DNA of 64,000 nucleotides. Origin: Streptomyces violaceusniger (GTDB taxonomy: Bacteria; Actinomycetota; Actinomycetes; Streptomycetales; Streptomycetaceae). Both the position numbers and the translations under genes were made by a program. A model generated the notes under the pieces. That model did not search any database. It was not told the DNA's origin and was given only the letters and a program-made list of their open reading frames with translations. Below are positions 8,412-15,567 of this stretch, one piece after another. The first letter of the stretch is position 1; each line of letters opens with the position of its first letter. Location: positions 1,674,001 to 1,738,000 of the forward strand of contig BJHW01000001.1 of NCBI GenBank assembly GCA_005405945.1, in the 5' to 3' direction.

Positions 8412-8870
8412 ATGACGGCGACAGAGACAGAGACCGAGGTCCGGGGCTCCCCGATGACCATCCAGCAGGTGTCGAGGCTGAGCGGCCTCTCCGAACCGAC
8501 ACTGCGCTACTACGAGAAGATCGGCCTGATCCCCGCGGTGGACCGCGACCGGGACAGCGGCCACCGGCGCTACCACCCCCGCGTGGTGGAGACCATCAAG
8601 TCGCTGGGGTGCCTGCGATCCACCGGCATGAGCGTGCGGGACATGCGTGCCTACCTCAGTCTCCTCGACGAGGGCGCGGGGGGCGCGGCTCCCCTGCGTG
8701 ACCTCTTCCAGCGCAACGCGGACCGCCTGGAGCGGGAGATCGCGCTCATGGAGGTCCGCCTGCGCTATCTGCGGCTCAAGGCGGACATGTGGGACGCCCG
8801 GGAGCGCGCCGACGCCGGTGCCGAGCGCCGGGCGATCGACGAGCTCACGGACGTCATCGACGCGCTGTGA
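8412..8870 (+). CDS. MerR-family transcriptional regulator
   Basis: From the ATG at 8412 the product is 152 residues; a GTG at 8394 is in frame but lies inside the operator. The MerR winged helix (QVSRLSGLSEPTLRYYEKIG; GHRRYHPRVVETI) is followed by a long dimerisation coiled coil (residues about 85-125) and no Cys-rich metal-binding end. It is therefore more like the SoxR/AdhR-like organic-signal branch than metal sensors. It sits 47 bases upstream of the reductase, which it probably controls. Confidence 0.9.
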   Translation: MTATETETEVRGSPMTIQQVSRLSGLSEPTLRYYEKIGLIPAVDRDRDSGHRRYHPRVVETIKSLGCLRSTGMSVRDMRAYLSLLDEGAGGAAPLRDLFQRNADRLEREIALMEVRLRYLRLKADMWDARERADAGAERRAIDELTDVIDAL

Positions 8871-8917
8871 GGAACAGCGCAGCGAGAAACACACGTGGGA
8901 AGGAATCCGAAGGACCC

Positions 8918-10012
8918 ATGGAAGGCAAGACGACCCCCGTGTCCGCTGACGCCGTTGCCAACTCCCGTACCGACGGCGGTGATGGCGAACTCGTCCTGGT
9001 GACCGGAGGCAGTGGCTACGTCGGCACCCATGTGATCAGCGGCCTGCTGCGGAACGGCCATCGGGTCCGCACCACGGTCCGTTCACACGGCCCGGCCACG
9101 AACGCCGCCACGAACGCCGCCACCAGCGCCGCCGCGAGCGTCCGGTCGGCCGTCGCGGCCTCCGGTGTCGATCCCGGCGGGCGGCTCGACATCGTCAGCG
9201 CCGACCTGACCGCGGATGACGGCTGGGACGACGCGATGGCGGGATGTACCCATGTCCACCACATCGCGTCACCGTTCCCCTCCGTCCAGCCGGACAACGC
9301 CGACGAGTTGATCGTCCCCGCGCGCGACGGCACCCTTCGTGTGCTGAGGGCCGCACAGGACCACGGTGTGCGGCGGGTCGTGATGACGTCCTCGTTCGCC
9401 GCGGTGGGATACAGCCCCAAGGACGGTGACGAGTACGACGAGAGCGACTGGACCGACCCCGAGGACGACAACCCGCCCTACATCCGCTCGAAGGCCATCG
9501 CGGAGCTGGCCGCCTGGGACTTCGTGGCGAAGGAGGCGGACGGCCTCGAACTGACGGTGATCAACCCGACCGGGATCTTCGGTCCGGCGCTCGGGCCCCG
9601 GCTGTCCGCTTCGACGGAGCACGTCCGGGCGATGCTGGAGGGGGCGATGTCGGCCGTCCCCCGCGCACACTTCGGCATGGTGGACGTACGCGATGTCGCC
9701 GACCTCCACCTCCGGGCCATGACACATCCCGCCGCGGCCGGACAGCGCTTCCTCGCCGGCGGCGACCGGGCCGTCAGCTTCCTGTGGATCGCCCGGGTGC
9801 TGGCAGAGCACCTCGGCGAGCGCGCCGCCCGGGTGCCCACGCGGGAGTTCGACGACGAACGAGCGCGGGAAGCGGCCGGCGGGGCGGAGCGGGTACCGGT
9901 CCTGCGCACCGAGAAGGCGCGTTCCGTGTTCGGCTGGACCCCTCGCGACCCGGTGACGACCATCCTGGACACCGCGGAGAGCCTGTTCCGCCTGGGCCTG
10001 GTGAAGGGCTGA
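8918..10012 (+). CDS. NAD-dependent epimerase/aldehyde reductase (extended SDR)
   Basis: The product is 364 residues from an ATG with GAAGGA upstream. The Rossmann motif VTGGSGYVGTHV is at about residues 29-40, with catalytic SSFAAVGY and YIRSKAIAE (YxxxK). The arrangement (VLRAAQDHGVRRVV, INPTGIFGP) is that of dihydroflavonol-4-reductase/aldehyde reductase-like enzymes that reduce carbonyls with NADPH. A loop after strand 2 carries TNAATNAATSAA, encoded by a 12-base repeat. It is likely in one regulatory unit with the MerR gene. Confidence 0.9.
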   Translation: MEGKTTPVSADAVANSRTDGGDGELVLVTGGSGYVGTHVISGLLRNGHRVRTTVRSHGPATNAATNAATSAAASVRSAVAASGVDPGGRLDIVSADLTADDGWDDAMAGCTHVHHIASPFPSVQPDNADELIVPARDGTLRVLRAAQDHGVRRVVMTSSFAAVGYSPKDGDEYDESDWTDPEDDNPPYIRSKAIAELAAWDFVAKEADGLELTVINPTGIFGPALGPRLSASTEHVRAMLEGAMSAVPRAHFGMVDVRDVADLHLRAMTHPAAAGQRFLAGGDRAVSFLWIARVLAEHLGERAARVPTREFDDERAREAAGGAERVPVLRTEKARSVFGWTPRDPVTTILDTAESLFRLGLVKG

Positions 10013-10036
10013 CCCGCCCCTGGCCCGTACCGCCCG

Positions 10037-10080
10037 CGCCGTCCGCCGGTGTTCCCGTCCCGCCGTCCATCGGTGTTCCC
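10037..10080. repeat. Two 20-bp direct repeats, period 24
   Basis: The blocks 10037-10056 and 10061-10080 match at 18 of 20 positions (CGCCGTCC..CGGTGTTCCC). They lie in the non-coding stretch after the reductase. Confidence 0.6.
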
Positions 10081-10103
10081 CCGCCATGGGCTTCTTGGCG
10101 GGG
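10079..10103 (+). terminator. Candidate terminator hairpin
   Basis: CCCCGCC (10079-10085) pairs perfectly with GGCGGGG (10097-10103) across an 11-base loop, 66 bases after the reductase stop. There is no U-tract, which is common in Streptomyces terminators. Confidence 0.4.
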
Positions 10104-10241
10104 CGGTAAGATCGGCGTCATGGAGTGATGACCCGGCACACCGATCCGTATGAACGCCGCCGTTCGAGCCCGTGCTCCGGCGTGGCGTGTGTTCGGTGTG
10201 CCCGCGGCACCCGTCATCCACTTCACAACGATCGGATCCGT

Positions 10242-10991
10242 ATGACCGACGACATGTTCCTCGACGATGTCGCCGAGCGACTCGCCGCCCTGCCCGCCGT
10301 GCGCGCCGTGACCCTCGGGGGCTCGCGTGCGCAGGGCACCCACACCCCGGAGAGCGACTGGGACCTGGCCCTGTACTACCGGGGCGGCTTCGACCCGGCC
10401 GCCCTGCGGGCCGTCGGCTGGGAGGGTGAGGTCTCCGAGCTCGGCGAGTGGGGCGGTGGTGTCTTCAACGGGGGCGCCTGGCTGACGATCGACGGACGGC
10501 GCGTGGACATCCACTACCGCGACCTCGAGGTGGTGGAACACGAACTCGCCGAGTCGCGGCGGGGCCGCTTCCACTGGGAGCCGCTGATGTTCCACCTCGC
10601 GGGCATCCCCAGCTATCTGGTGGTGGCCGAACTCGCCCTCAACCAGGTGCTGCGGGGCACCCTCCCCCGACCGGAGTACCCGGAGGCGCTGCGTGAGGCG
10701 GCGCCCCCGGTGTGGCGCGGGCGCGCGGCCTTGACGCTGCGGTACGCCTCGGCCGCGTACGTGGCACGTGGCCAGGCCACCGAGGTCGCGGGGGCGGTGG
10801 CGACCGCCGCCCTCCAGACGGCACACGCGGTGCTGGCGGCGCGCGGTGAGTGGGTCACCAACGAGAAGCGGCTCCTCCAGCGGGCGGACCTGCGTGCCAT
10901 CGATGCGATCGTGGCGGGGTTGCGGCCGGAGCCCACCGCCCTGGCCGAGGCGATCGCCGCCGCGGAGGTGCTGTTCGAGGCCGCGGGCTGA
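10242..10991 (+). CDS. Nucleotidyltransferase-domain protein
   Basis: This 249-residue protein has the polymerase-beta-type nucleotidyltransferase signature GSRAQGTHTPESDWDLA at about residues 28-44: Gly-Ser, then the Asp-x-Asp metal ligands. A third acidic residue is in RRVDIHYRD. The C-terminal half is helical, as in aminoglycoside- or tRNA-acting relatives. The family moves an NMP to a hydroxyl or a protein; the acceptor here is unknown. The ATG at 10242 is chosen because the in-frame extension to 10125 has no domain character. The motif GATCCGTATGA occurs both here and at 10144. Confidence 0.85.
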   Translation: MTDDMFLDDVAERLAALPAVRAVTLGGSRAQGTHTPESDWDLALYYRGGFDPAALRAVGWEGEVSELGEWGGGVFNGGAWLTIDGRRVDIHYRDLEVVEHELAESRRGRFHWEPLMFHLAGIPSYLVVAELALNQVLRGTLPRPEYPEALREAAPPVWRGRAALTLRYASAAYVARGQATEVAGAVATAALQTAHAVLAARGEWVTNEKRLLQRADLRAIDAIVAGLRPEPTALAEAIAAAEVLFEAAG

Positions 10992-10993
10992 GC

Positions 10994-11034
10994 GATGGCC
11001 TGGGGGCGGAGCGCGTCTCCGCCCCCAGGCCATC
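10994..11034. terminator. Bidirectional terminator between convergent genes
   Basis: There is a perfect 17-bp stem: GATGGCCTGGGGGCGGA at 10994-11010 pairs with 11018-11034 across a 7-base loop. It begins 3 bases after the nucleotidyltransferase stop and 28 bases from the EamA stop. Confidence 0.8.
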
Positions 11035-11061
11035 CGGGGCGGCGGGCCGGCCGCCGGTCTG

Positions 11062-12003
11062 TCATCCGCGCCGGGTGAGGATGCTCAGCGCGTTGGCCGC
11101 GACGATGGCGCCCACGCTGATCCACTCCATCCACCCCAGGCCCTGCCCCAGACCGACCCAGCCGACCAGCGCGGCGAGGACGGGGTTGACGCTCATGAAG
11201 AGCCCGAACGCCTGGGCGGGCACGCGGCGCAGCGTGAACAGGTCCGCGAGGTACGGCACGGCCGAGGAGAGGACGCCCGCGACGATGGCGTACGCCGCGG
11301 CGCTCACGGTCGGCGGTTGGTGGACGGCGACGGCGATCCCGACCGGCAGGAACATCAGCGCGGAGATCCCCGCGGCCGCGGCCGACCCCTGGGCGCCGGG
11401 GACTCGCCGCCCCACGGTGCGGTTGAGCAGGATGTACGACGCCCAGCACACGGCGGCCAGCAACCCCAGCCCCATGCCCAGGTAGTCGGCCGAGGGCCGT
11501 GGACGCATGAGGGTCACCACGGCGGCCGCCGCGACCAGCGCACAGCAGGCGTCCACGCGGCGCCGTGAACCGGCGAGCGCGATGCACAGCGGACCCAGAA
11601 ACTCCAGGGTCACCGCCAGCCCGAGGCCGATGCGGTCGATGGCGCTGTACAGGGACAGGTTCATGGTGCCGAACACCACGGCGAGCCCCACCACCGGCCG
11701 CCACTGCCACCAGGTGAAGCTCCGCAGCCGGGGCCTGCCGACGGCCAGCAGGACGAGCGCGGCCACGTACTGGCGGACGGCGACGACCCCGACCGGGCCG
11801 ATGACGGGGAAGGCATGGGATCCGATCGCGGCGCCGGTCTGGTTGGACAGGCCGCTGCCGATCATCGTGGCCACACCGGCGAACCGCCGCCGGGTCGGCT
11901 GTTGCTCGGGGCCCGGGTCGGAGTCGGCAGGGGTCGGCGCGGTCCGGTGTGCGGTTTCCGCCGCTCGTATGGACGGGGTGCGTGACGCGGGGGCGAGTCG
12001 CAT
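11062..12003 (-). CDS. EamA/RhtA-like drug/metabolite transporter
   Basis: The protein is 313 residues with about ten hydrophobic helices arranged as two EamA repeats (first repeat GLAVVFGTMNLSLYSAIDRI, then LGPLCIAL; second AVCWASYILLNR, then ALVGWVGLGQGL). The basic, Pro-rich N-terminal 40 residues are cytoplasmic. Relatives such as RhtA export amino acids and similar small metabolites. It is divergent from a LysR gene with a 68-base gap, so probably regulated by it. Confidence 0.9.
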   Translation of the reverse strand: MRLAPASRTPSIRAAETAHRTAPTPADSDPGPEQQPTRRRFAGVATMIGSGLSNQTGAAIGSHAFPVIGPVGVVAVRQYVAALVLLAVGRPRLRSFTWWQWRPVVGLAVVFGTMNLSLYSAIDRIGLGLAVTLEFLGPLCIALAGSRRRVDACCALVAAAAVVTLMRPRPSADYLGMGLGLLAAVCWASYILLNRTVGRRVPGAQGSAAAAGISALMFLPVGIAVAVHQPPTVSAAAYAIVAGVLSSAVPYLADLFTLRRVPAQAFGLFMSVNPVLAALVGWVGLGQGLGWMEWISVGAIVAANALSILTRRG

Positions 12004-12031
12004 GCGTCGATCGTGCGCTCGGCCCGTGCAT

Positions 12032-12044
12032 ACGCAAAATGCGT
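12032..12044. promoter_or_regulatory. Palindromic operator between EamA and LysR genes
   Basis: ACGCA-AAA-TGCGT is a perfect inverted repeat in the middle of the 68-base divergent gap. Symmetric A/T-centred sites of this size are typical LysR recognition half-sites. Confidence 0.55.
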
Positions 12045-12071
12045 TCGACGCGCTATCTATACGATGGGCGC

Positions 12072-12926
12072 ATGGATGTGGAGCTACGGCAACTGCGCTG
12101 CCTCGTGGCCATCGTCGACGAGGGCACCTTCACCGACGCCGCCATCGCGCTCGGTGTCTCCCAGGCGGCCGTGTCCCGGACCCTGGCCGCGCTCGAACGC
12201 GCCCTGGGCACACGGCTGTTGCGGCGTACCTCCCGTGAGGTGACCCCGACGGGCACCGGGCTGCGCGTGGTGGCACACGCCCGGCGGGTGCTGGCCGAGG
12301 TGGACGGCCTGATCCGAGAGGCCGTATCGGGCCACGCCCATCTGCGGATCGGCTACGCCTGGTCCGCGCTGGGCCGCCACACCCCCGCCTTCCAGCGCCG
12401 CTGGGCACAGGCGCATCCCGAGACGGAGTTGCACCTCGTCCGCGTCAATTCCGCCACCGCCGGGCTGACGGAGGGCGCCTGCGACCTGGCCGTGGTGCGC
12501 AGACCGCTCGACGAGCGCCGCTTCGACTCCGCCATCGTCGGGCTGGAGCGGCGGCTGTGCGCCGTGGCCGCCGACGACCCGCTCGCCAGGCGCCGCTCGG
12601 TCCGGCTGGCCGACCTCAGCGGGCGCACCCTGCTGGTCGACCGGAGGACCGGCACCACCACCGCGGAGCTGTGGCCGCCCGACTCCCGGCCGGCCACGGA
12701 AGAGACCCACGACGTGGAGGACTGGCTCACCGTGATCTCCGCGGGCCGCTGCGTCGGCATGACGGCGGAGTCCACCGCCAACCAGTACCCGAGGCCCGGA
12801 ATCGCCTACCGGCCGGTCCGCGACGCCGAGCCGATCGCGGTGCGCCTCGCCTGGTGGCGGGACGACCCGCACCCCGCCACCCAGACCGCGGTCGAACTGC
12901 TCACCGCCCTCTACCGCAACGGCTGA
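12072..12926 (+). CDS. LysR-family transcriptional regulator
   Basis: The product is 284 residues. The HTH is at residues about 18-38 (FTDAAIALGVSQAAVSRTL) with LERALGTRLLRRTSREVTPT after it. The effector domain begins near residue 85 (LRIGYAWSALGRH). It is divergently arranged with the EamA exporter and probably activates it in response to a metabolite. An A/T-rich TATCTATAC lies about 10 bases before the ATG and could be its own -10. Confidence 0.92.
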   Translation: MDVELRQLRCLVAIVDEGTFTDAAIALGVSQAAVSRTLAALERALGTRLLRRTSREVTPTGTGLRVVAHARRVLAEVDGLIREAVSGHAHLRIGYAWSALGRHTPAFQRRWAQAHPETELHLVRVNSATAGLTEGACDLAVVRRPLDERRFDSAIVGLERRLCAVAADDPLARRRSVRLADLSGRTLLVDRRTGTTTAELWPPDSRPATEETHDVEDWLTVISAGRCVGMTAESTANQYPRPGIAYRPVRDAEPIAVRLAWWRDDPHPATQTAVELLTALYRNG

Positions 12927-12980
12927 CCCGGCCCCCGGCCCCCGCCCCTTCGGCCCTCCAGCCCCCGGATGGACTGTTCC

Positions 12981-12998
12981 GGATAATCCAGTACGGAT
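12981..12998 (+). promoter_or_regulatory. Possible MarR operator
   Basis: GGATAATCC (GGAT-A-ATCC) is directly followed by AGTACGGAT, so ATCC and GGAT also pair across AGTAC. The nested inverted repeats lie about 20 bases upstream of the MarR start. Confidence 0.35.
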
Positions 12999-13019
12999 CG
13001 AATTGTTACCCTGGGCCAT

Positions 13020-13508
13020 ATGACCGCCATGGCGCCCACCAAGACCGAAACCGACCTGTCGTTCCTCCTCGATCACACCAGCCACGTCCTGCGCACCCAG
13101 ATGTCGGCCGCGCTCGCCGAGATCGGGCTGACGCCGCGGATGCACTGCGTACTGGTCCACGCCCTGGAGGAGGAGCGCACCCAGGCGCAGCTCGCCGAGA
13201 TCGGCGACATGGACAAGACCACGATGGTGGTGACGGTGGACGCCCTGGAAGAGGCGGGTCTCGCGGAGCGGCGCGCCTCGACCCACGATCGCCGGGCCCG
13301 GATCATCGCGGTCACCGAGGAGGGCGCGCGGGTCGCCGAGCGGAGCCAGGAGATCGTGGACCGTGTCCACCGGGAGGCGCTGATGGCGCTCCCCGAGACC
13401 CAACGCGCCGCGCTGATAAGGGCGTTGACCCGGCTGTCCGAGGGACATCTGGCCACGCCCGCCGAGAGCCCCCGCCCGGCCCGGAGGGCGCGGCAGCGCG
13501 AGAAGTAG
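13020..13508 (+). CDS. MarR-family transcriptional regulator
   Basis: This 162-residue protein has the winged-helix core QLAEIGDMDKTTMVVTVDAL and the beta-wing RRASTHDRRARIIAVTEEG, both characteristic of MarR. The last 15 residues are basic (RPARRARQREK). It lies 125 bases upstream of a DHA2 exporter transcribed the same way and is probably its repressor. Whether it also affects the adjoining lanthipeptide genes cannot be told. Confidence 0.92.
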   Translation: MTAMAPTKTETDLSFLLDHTSHVLRTQMSAALAEIGLTPRMHCVLVHALEEERTQAQLAEIGDMDKTTMVVTVDALEEAGLAERRASTHDRRARIIAVTEEGARVAERSQEIVDRVHREALMALPETQRAALIRALTRLSEGHLATPAESPRPARRARQREK

Positions 13509-13570
13509 AGCGGAGGCGCCCGCGCGGCCCGGCACGCGGCCGTCGAGACCGCAAGTAGAACCGAAACAAA

Positions 13571-13628
13571 TAGTCTGCAACAAAACCATCTGCTACGGTC
13601 ACTCCTGTCGCGCCTACTGACAGGAGTG
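13571..13628 (+). promoter_or_regulatory. Exporter promoter with 10-bp inverted repeat covering the ribosome-binding site
   Basis: TAGTCT (13571-13576) and TACGGT (13594-13599) are 17 bases apart. CACTCCTGTC (13600-13609) pairs perfectly with GACAGGAGTG (13619-13628) across 9 bases. The right arm contains the AGGAG that precedes the ATG at 13634. It could be a MarR operator or an RNA hairpin that masks translation. Confidence 0.55.
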
Positions 13629-13633
13629 TCCGC

Positions 13634-15159
13634 ATGTCCGCCACCTCTCCCGACCCGACATCCACCCGCGTCCCCCTTCACGCCGACTGGCCCTCGGGGT
13701 CATCGCCACCGGCATGCTGATGGTGATCCTCGACGGCAGCATCGTTACGGTGGCCATGCCCGCCATCCAGAGCGATCTGCGGTTCTCCCCCGCCGGGCTC
13801 AGCTGGGTCGTCAACGCCTATCTGATCGCGTTCGGCGGTCTGCTGCTGCTCGGGGGCCGCATCGGCGATCTCATCGGCCGCAAGCGCGTGTTCCTGACCG
13901 GTACCGCGGTGTTCACGGCGGCCTCGCTGCTCGCGGCCGTGGCCACCACCCCCGCGACGCTGATCGCCGCCCGGTTCTTCCAGGGGGTCGGCAGTGCGAT
14001 GGCCTCCGCGGTCAGCCTGGGCATCCTCGTCACGCTCTTCACCGAACCCGCCGAACGGTCAAAGGCGATCGCCGTGTTCAGCTTCACCGGCGCCGCCGGA
14101 GCGTCGATCGGCCAGGTGCTCGGCGGCCTCCTCACCGACGCGCTCAGCTGGCACTGGATCTTCCTGATCAATCTGCCGATCGGACTGCTGACGTTCGCGG
14201 TCGCCCTGCCCGTCCTGCCCGCCGACCGCGGGCCGGGCCTCGCGGCCGGCGCCGATGTCCTCGGCGCCCTGCTCGTCACGGCCGGGCTGATGCTGGGCAT
14301 CTACACCGTGGTCGAGGTGGCGGACTACGGCTGGACGGCGGCGCACACACTCGGCCTCGGCGCCGTCTCGATCCTCCTGATCGCCCTGTTCCTGGTCCGC
14401 CAGGCCACCGCCCGCACCCCGCTGATGCCCCTGCGGATCCTGCGGTCGCGCGGCGTGGCGGGGGCCAATCTGGTCCAGCTCCTGATGGTGGCCGCGCTCT
14501 TCTCGTTCCAGATCCTGGTCGCCCTCTACCTGCGCAACGTACTGGGATACGACGCCACCAGGACCGGCCTGGCCATGCTCCCGGCAGCCCTCGCCATCGG
14601 CGCGGTGTCCCTCGGCGTCTCGGCGCGGCTCAGCGCCCGCTTCGGTGACCGCGCGGTGCTGCTCACCGGGCTGGCGCTCCTGACCGGGGTCCTCGGACTG
14701 CTCATCCGCGTCCCCGTGCACGCCCGGTACCTCCCCGACCTCCTCCCGGTGATGCTGCTCGCCGCCGGTTTCGGGCTGGCCCTCCCGGCGCTGACCAGCC
14801 TCGGAATGTCCGGTGCGAAGGAGGGTGAGGCAGGGCTCGTCTCCGGGCTGTTCAACACCACGCAGCAGATCGGCATGGCGCTGGGCGTCGCGGTGCTGTC
14901 CACCCTGGCCGCCTCCCGCACGGACACCCTGCTCGCCCGGGGCAGGGGCCGGGCCGAGGCGCTGACCGGCGGCTACCACCTGGCCTTCGCCGTCGGAGCG
15001 GGGCTCATCGTGGCGGCCTTCGCGGTGGCGTTCACCGTCTTGCGGCCGCCCGCGCGGAAATTCCCCGCCGCGCCACGGAACGCCGACCCGCAGAACGCCA
15101 TCACTCCGGAAGGGGACGACATGACCATGACCAATATCGCTGGTGTTGCCCCTAGATAG
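13634..15159 (+). CDS. MFS exporter, DHA2/EmrB-QacA type (one apparent frameshift)
   Basis: Helices 1-14, with ILDGSIVTVAMPAIQ in helix 1 and GRIGDLIGRKR in the loop between helices 2 and 3, are continuous from 13714. The proper start is the ATG at 13634 behind AGGAG, and it is in another frame. Adding one C to the C-run at 13672-13676 joins MSATSPDPTSTRV to RRLALGVIATG and gives exactly 509 codons. The tail (GDDMTMTNIAGVAPR) runs through a second, well-spaced GGAAGGGG/ATG at 15121, as if the start of a lost next gene were fused on. It is an inner-membrane proton-driven exporter, paired with MarR, and the only transporter next to the lanthipeptide genes. Confidence 0.85.
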
Positions 15160-15286
15160 GGCGTTTGACGTTGGACTATCCCTCAGATGCCACCACAGAC
15201 TGACATGGCTGTGTTCCATTCCGGGGGAAGATGTTGGATCGCTCCTCGGGCACAGCTCAATGCACCTCAACCCGAAAGGAGTCGCT

Positions 15287-15469
15287 ATGACGACGCGTGT
15301 CGAAGGCCAGGCCGCCATGGATTCCGCGAACGCGGACTTCGATCTGGACGTCCGTTCCAGCCTGCGTGACCTGGAGGACAGTAAGGGGGCGACCGCGGCG
15401 AAGAGTGTCTCGATCCCCAATGGCCCCTGGACCAGCTCATGCCTCTGTTCGGTGATCTCGGGCTGCTGA
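15287..15469 (+). CDS. lanA: Class I lanthipeptide precursor (LanA)
   Basis: This 60-residue peptide has GAAAGGAG five bases before its ATG. The leader is acidic and carries ADFDLDVRSS at about residues 16-25, equivalent to the FNLD/FDLD box that LanB binds in nisin-type leaders. The C-terminal core is rich in Ser/Thr and Cys (PNGPWTSSCLCSVISGC) and ends on a Cys. It has three Cys for thioether rings and up to six Ser/Thr in the segment after the last Lys. No GG or nisin-like PR cleavage site is obvious; cleavage after ATAAK is a guess. LanB and LanC follow immediately, which makes the assignment firm. The core does not match any lanthipeptide I can recall. Confidence 0.87.
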   Translation: MTTRVEGQAAMDSANADFDLDVRSSLRDLEDSKGATAAKSVSIPNGPWTSSCLCSVISGC

Positions 15470-15499
15470 TGTCCGGCATCAGCTCCTGATTCCACCAAG

Positions 15500-15547
15500 G
15501 GCGCAGGGCCGGCCCGAAGCCTCCGAGCCTCGTACCGGCTCTGCGCC
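15500..15547 (+). promoter_or_regulatory. lanA-lanB intergenic attenuator hairpin
   Basis: GGCGCAGGGCCGG (15500-15512) pairs with CCGGCTCTGCGCC (15535-15547); 12 positions are Watson-Crick and one is G-U, with a 22-base loop. It lies between the precursor stop and the lanB start. There, partial terminators typically keep precursor mRNA in excess over enzyme mRNA. Confidence 0.6.
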
Positions 15548-15567
15548 ACCTCCTCCAGAGGGGAAGA

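Noticed and set aside
15187..15369. A second small precursor candidate upstream of lanA
   Set aside because: It overlaps lanA out of frame, has no ribosome-binding site and an Arg/Pro-rich sequence without leader motif.
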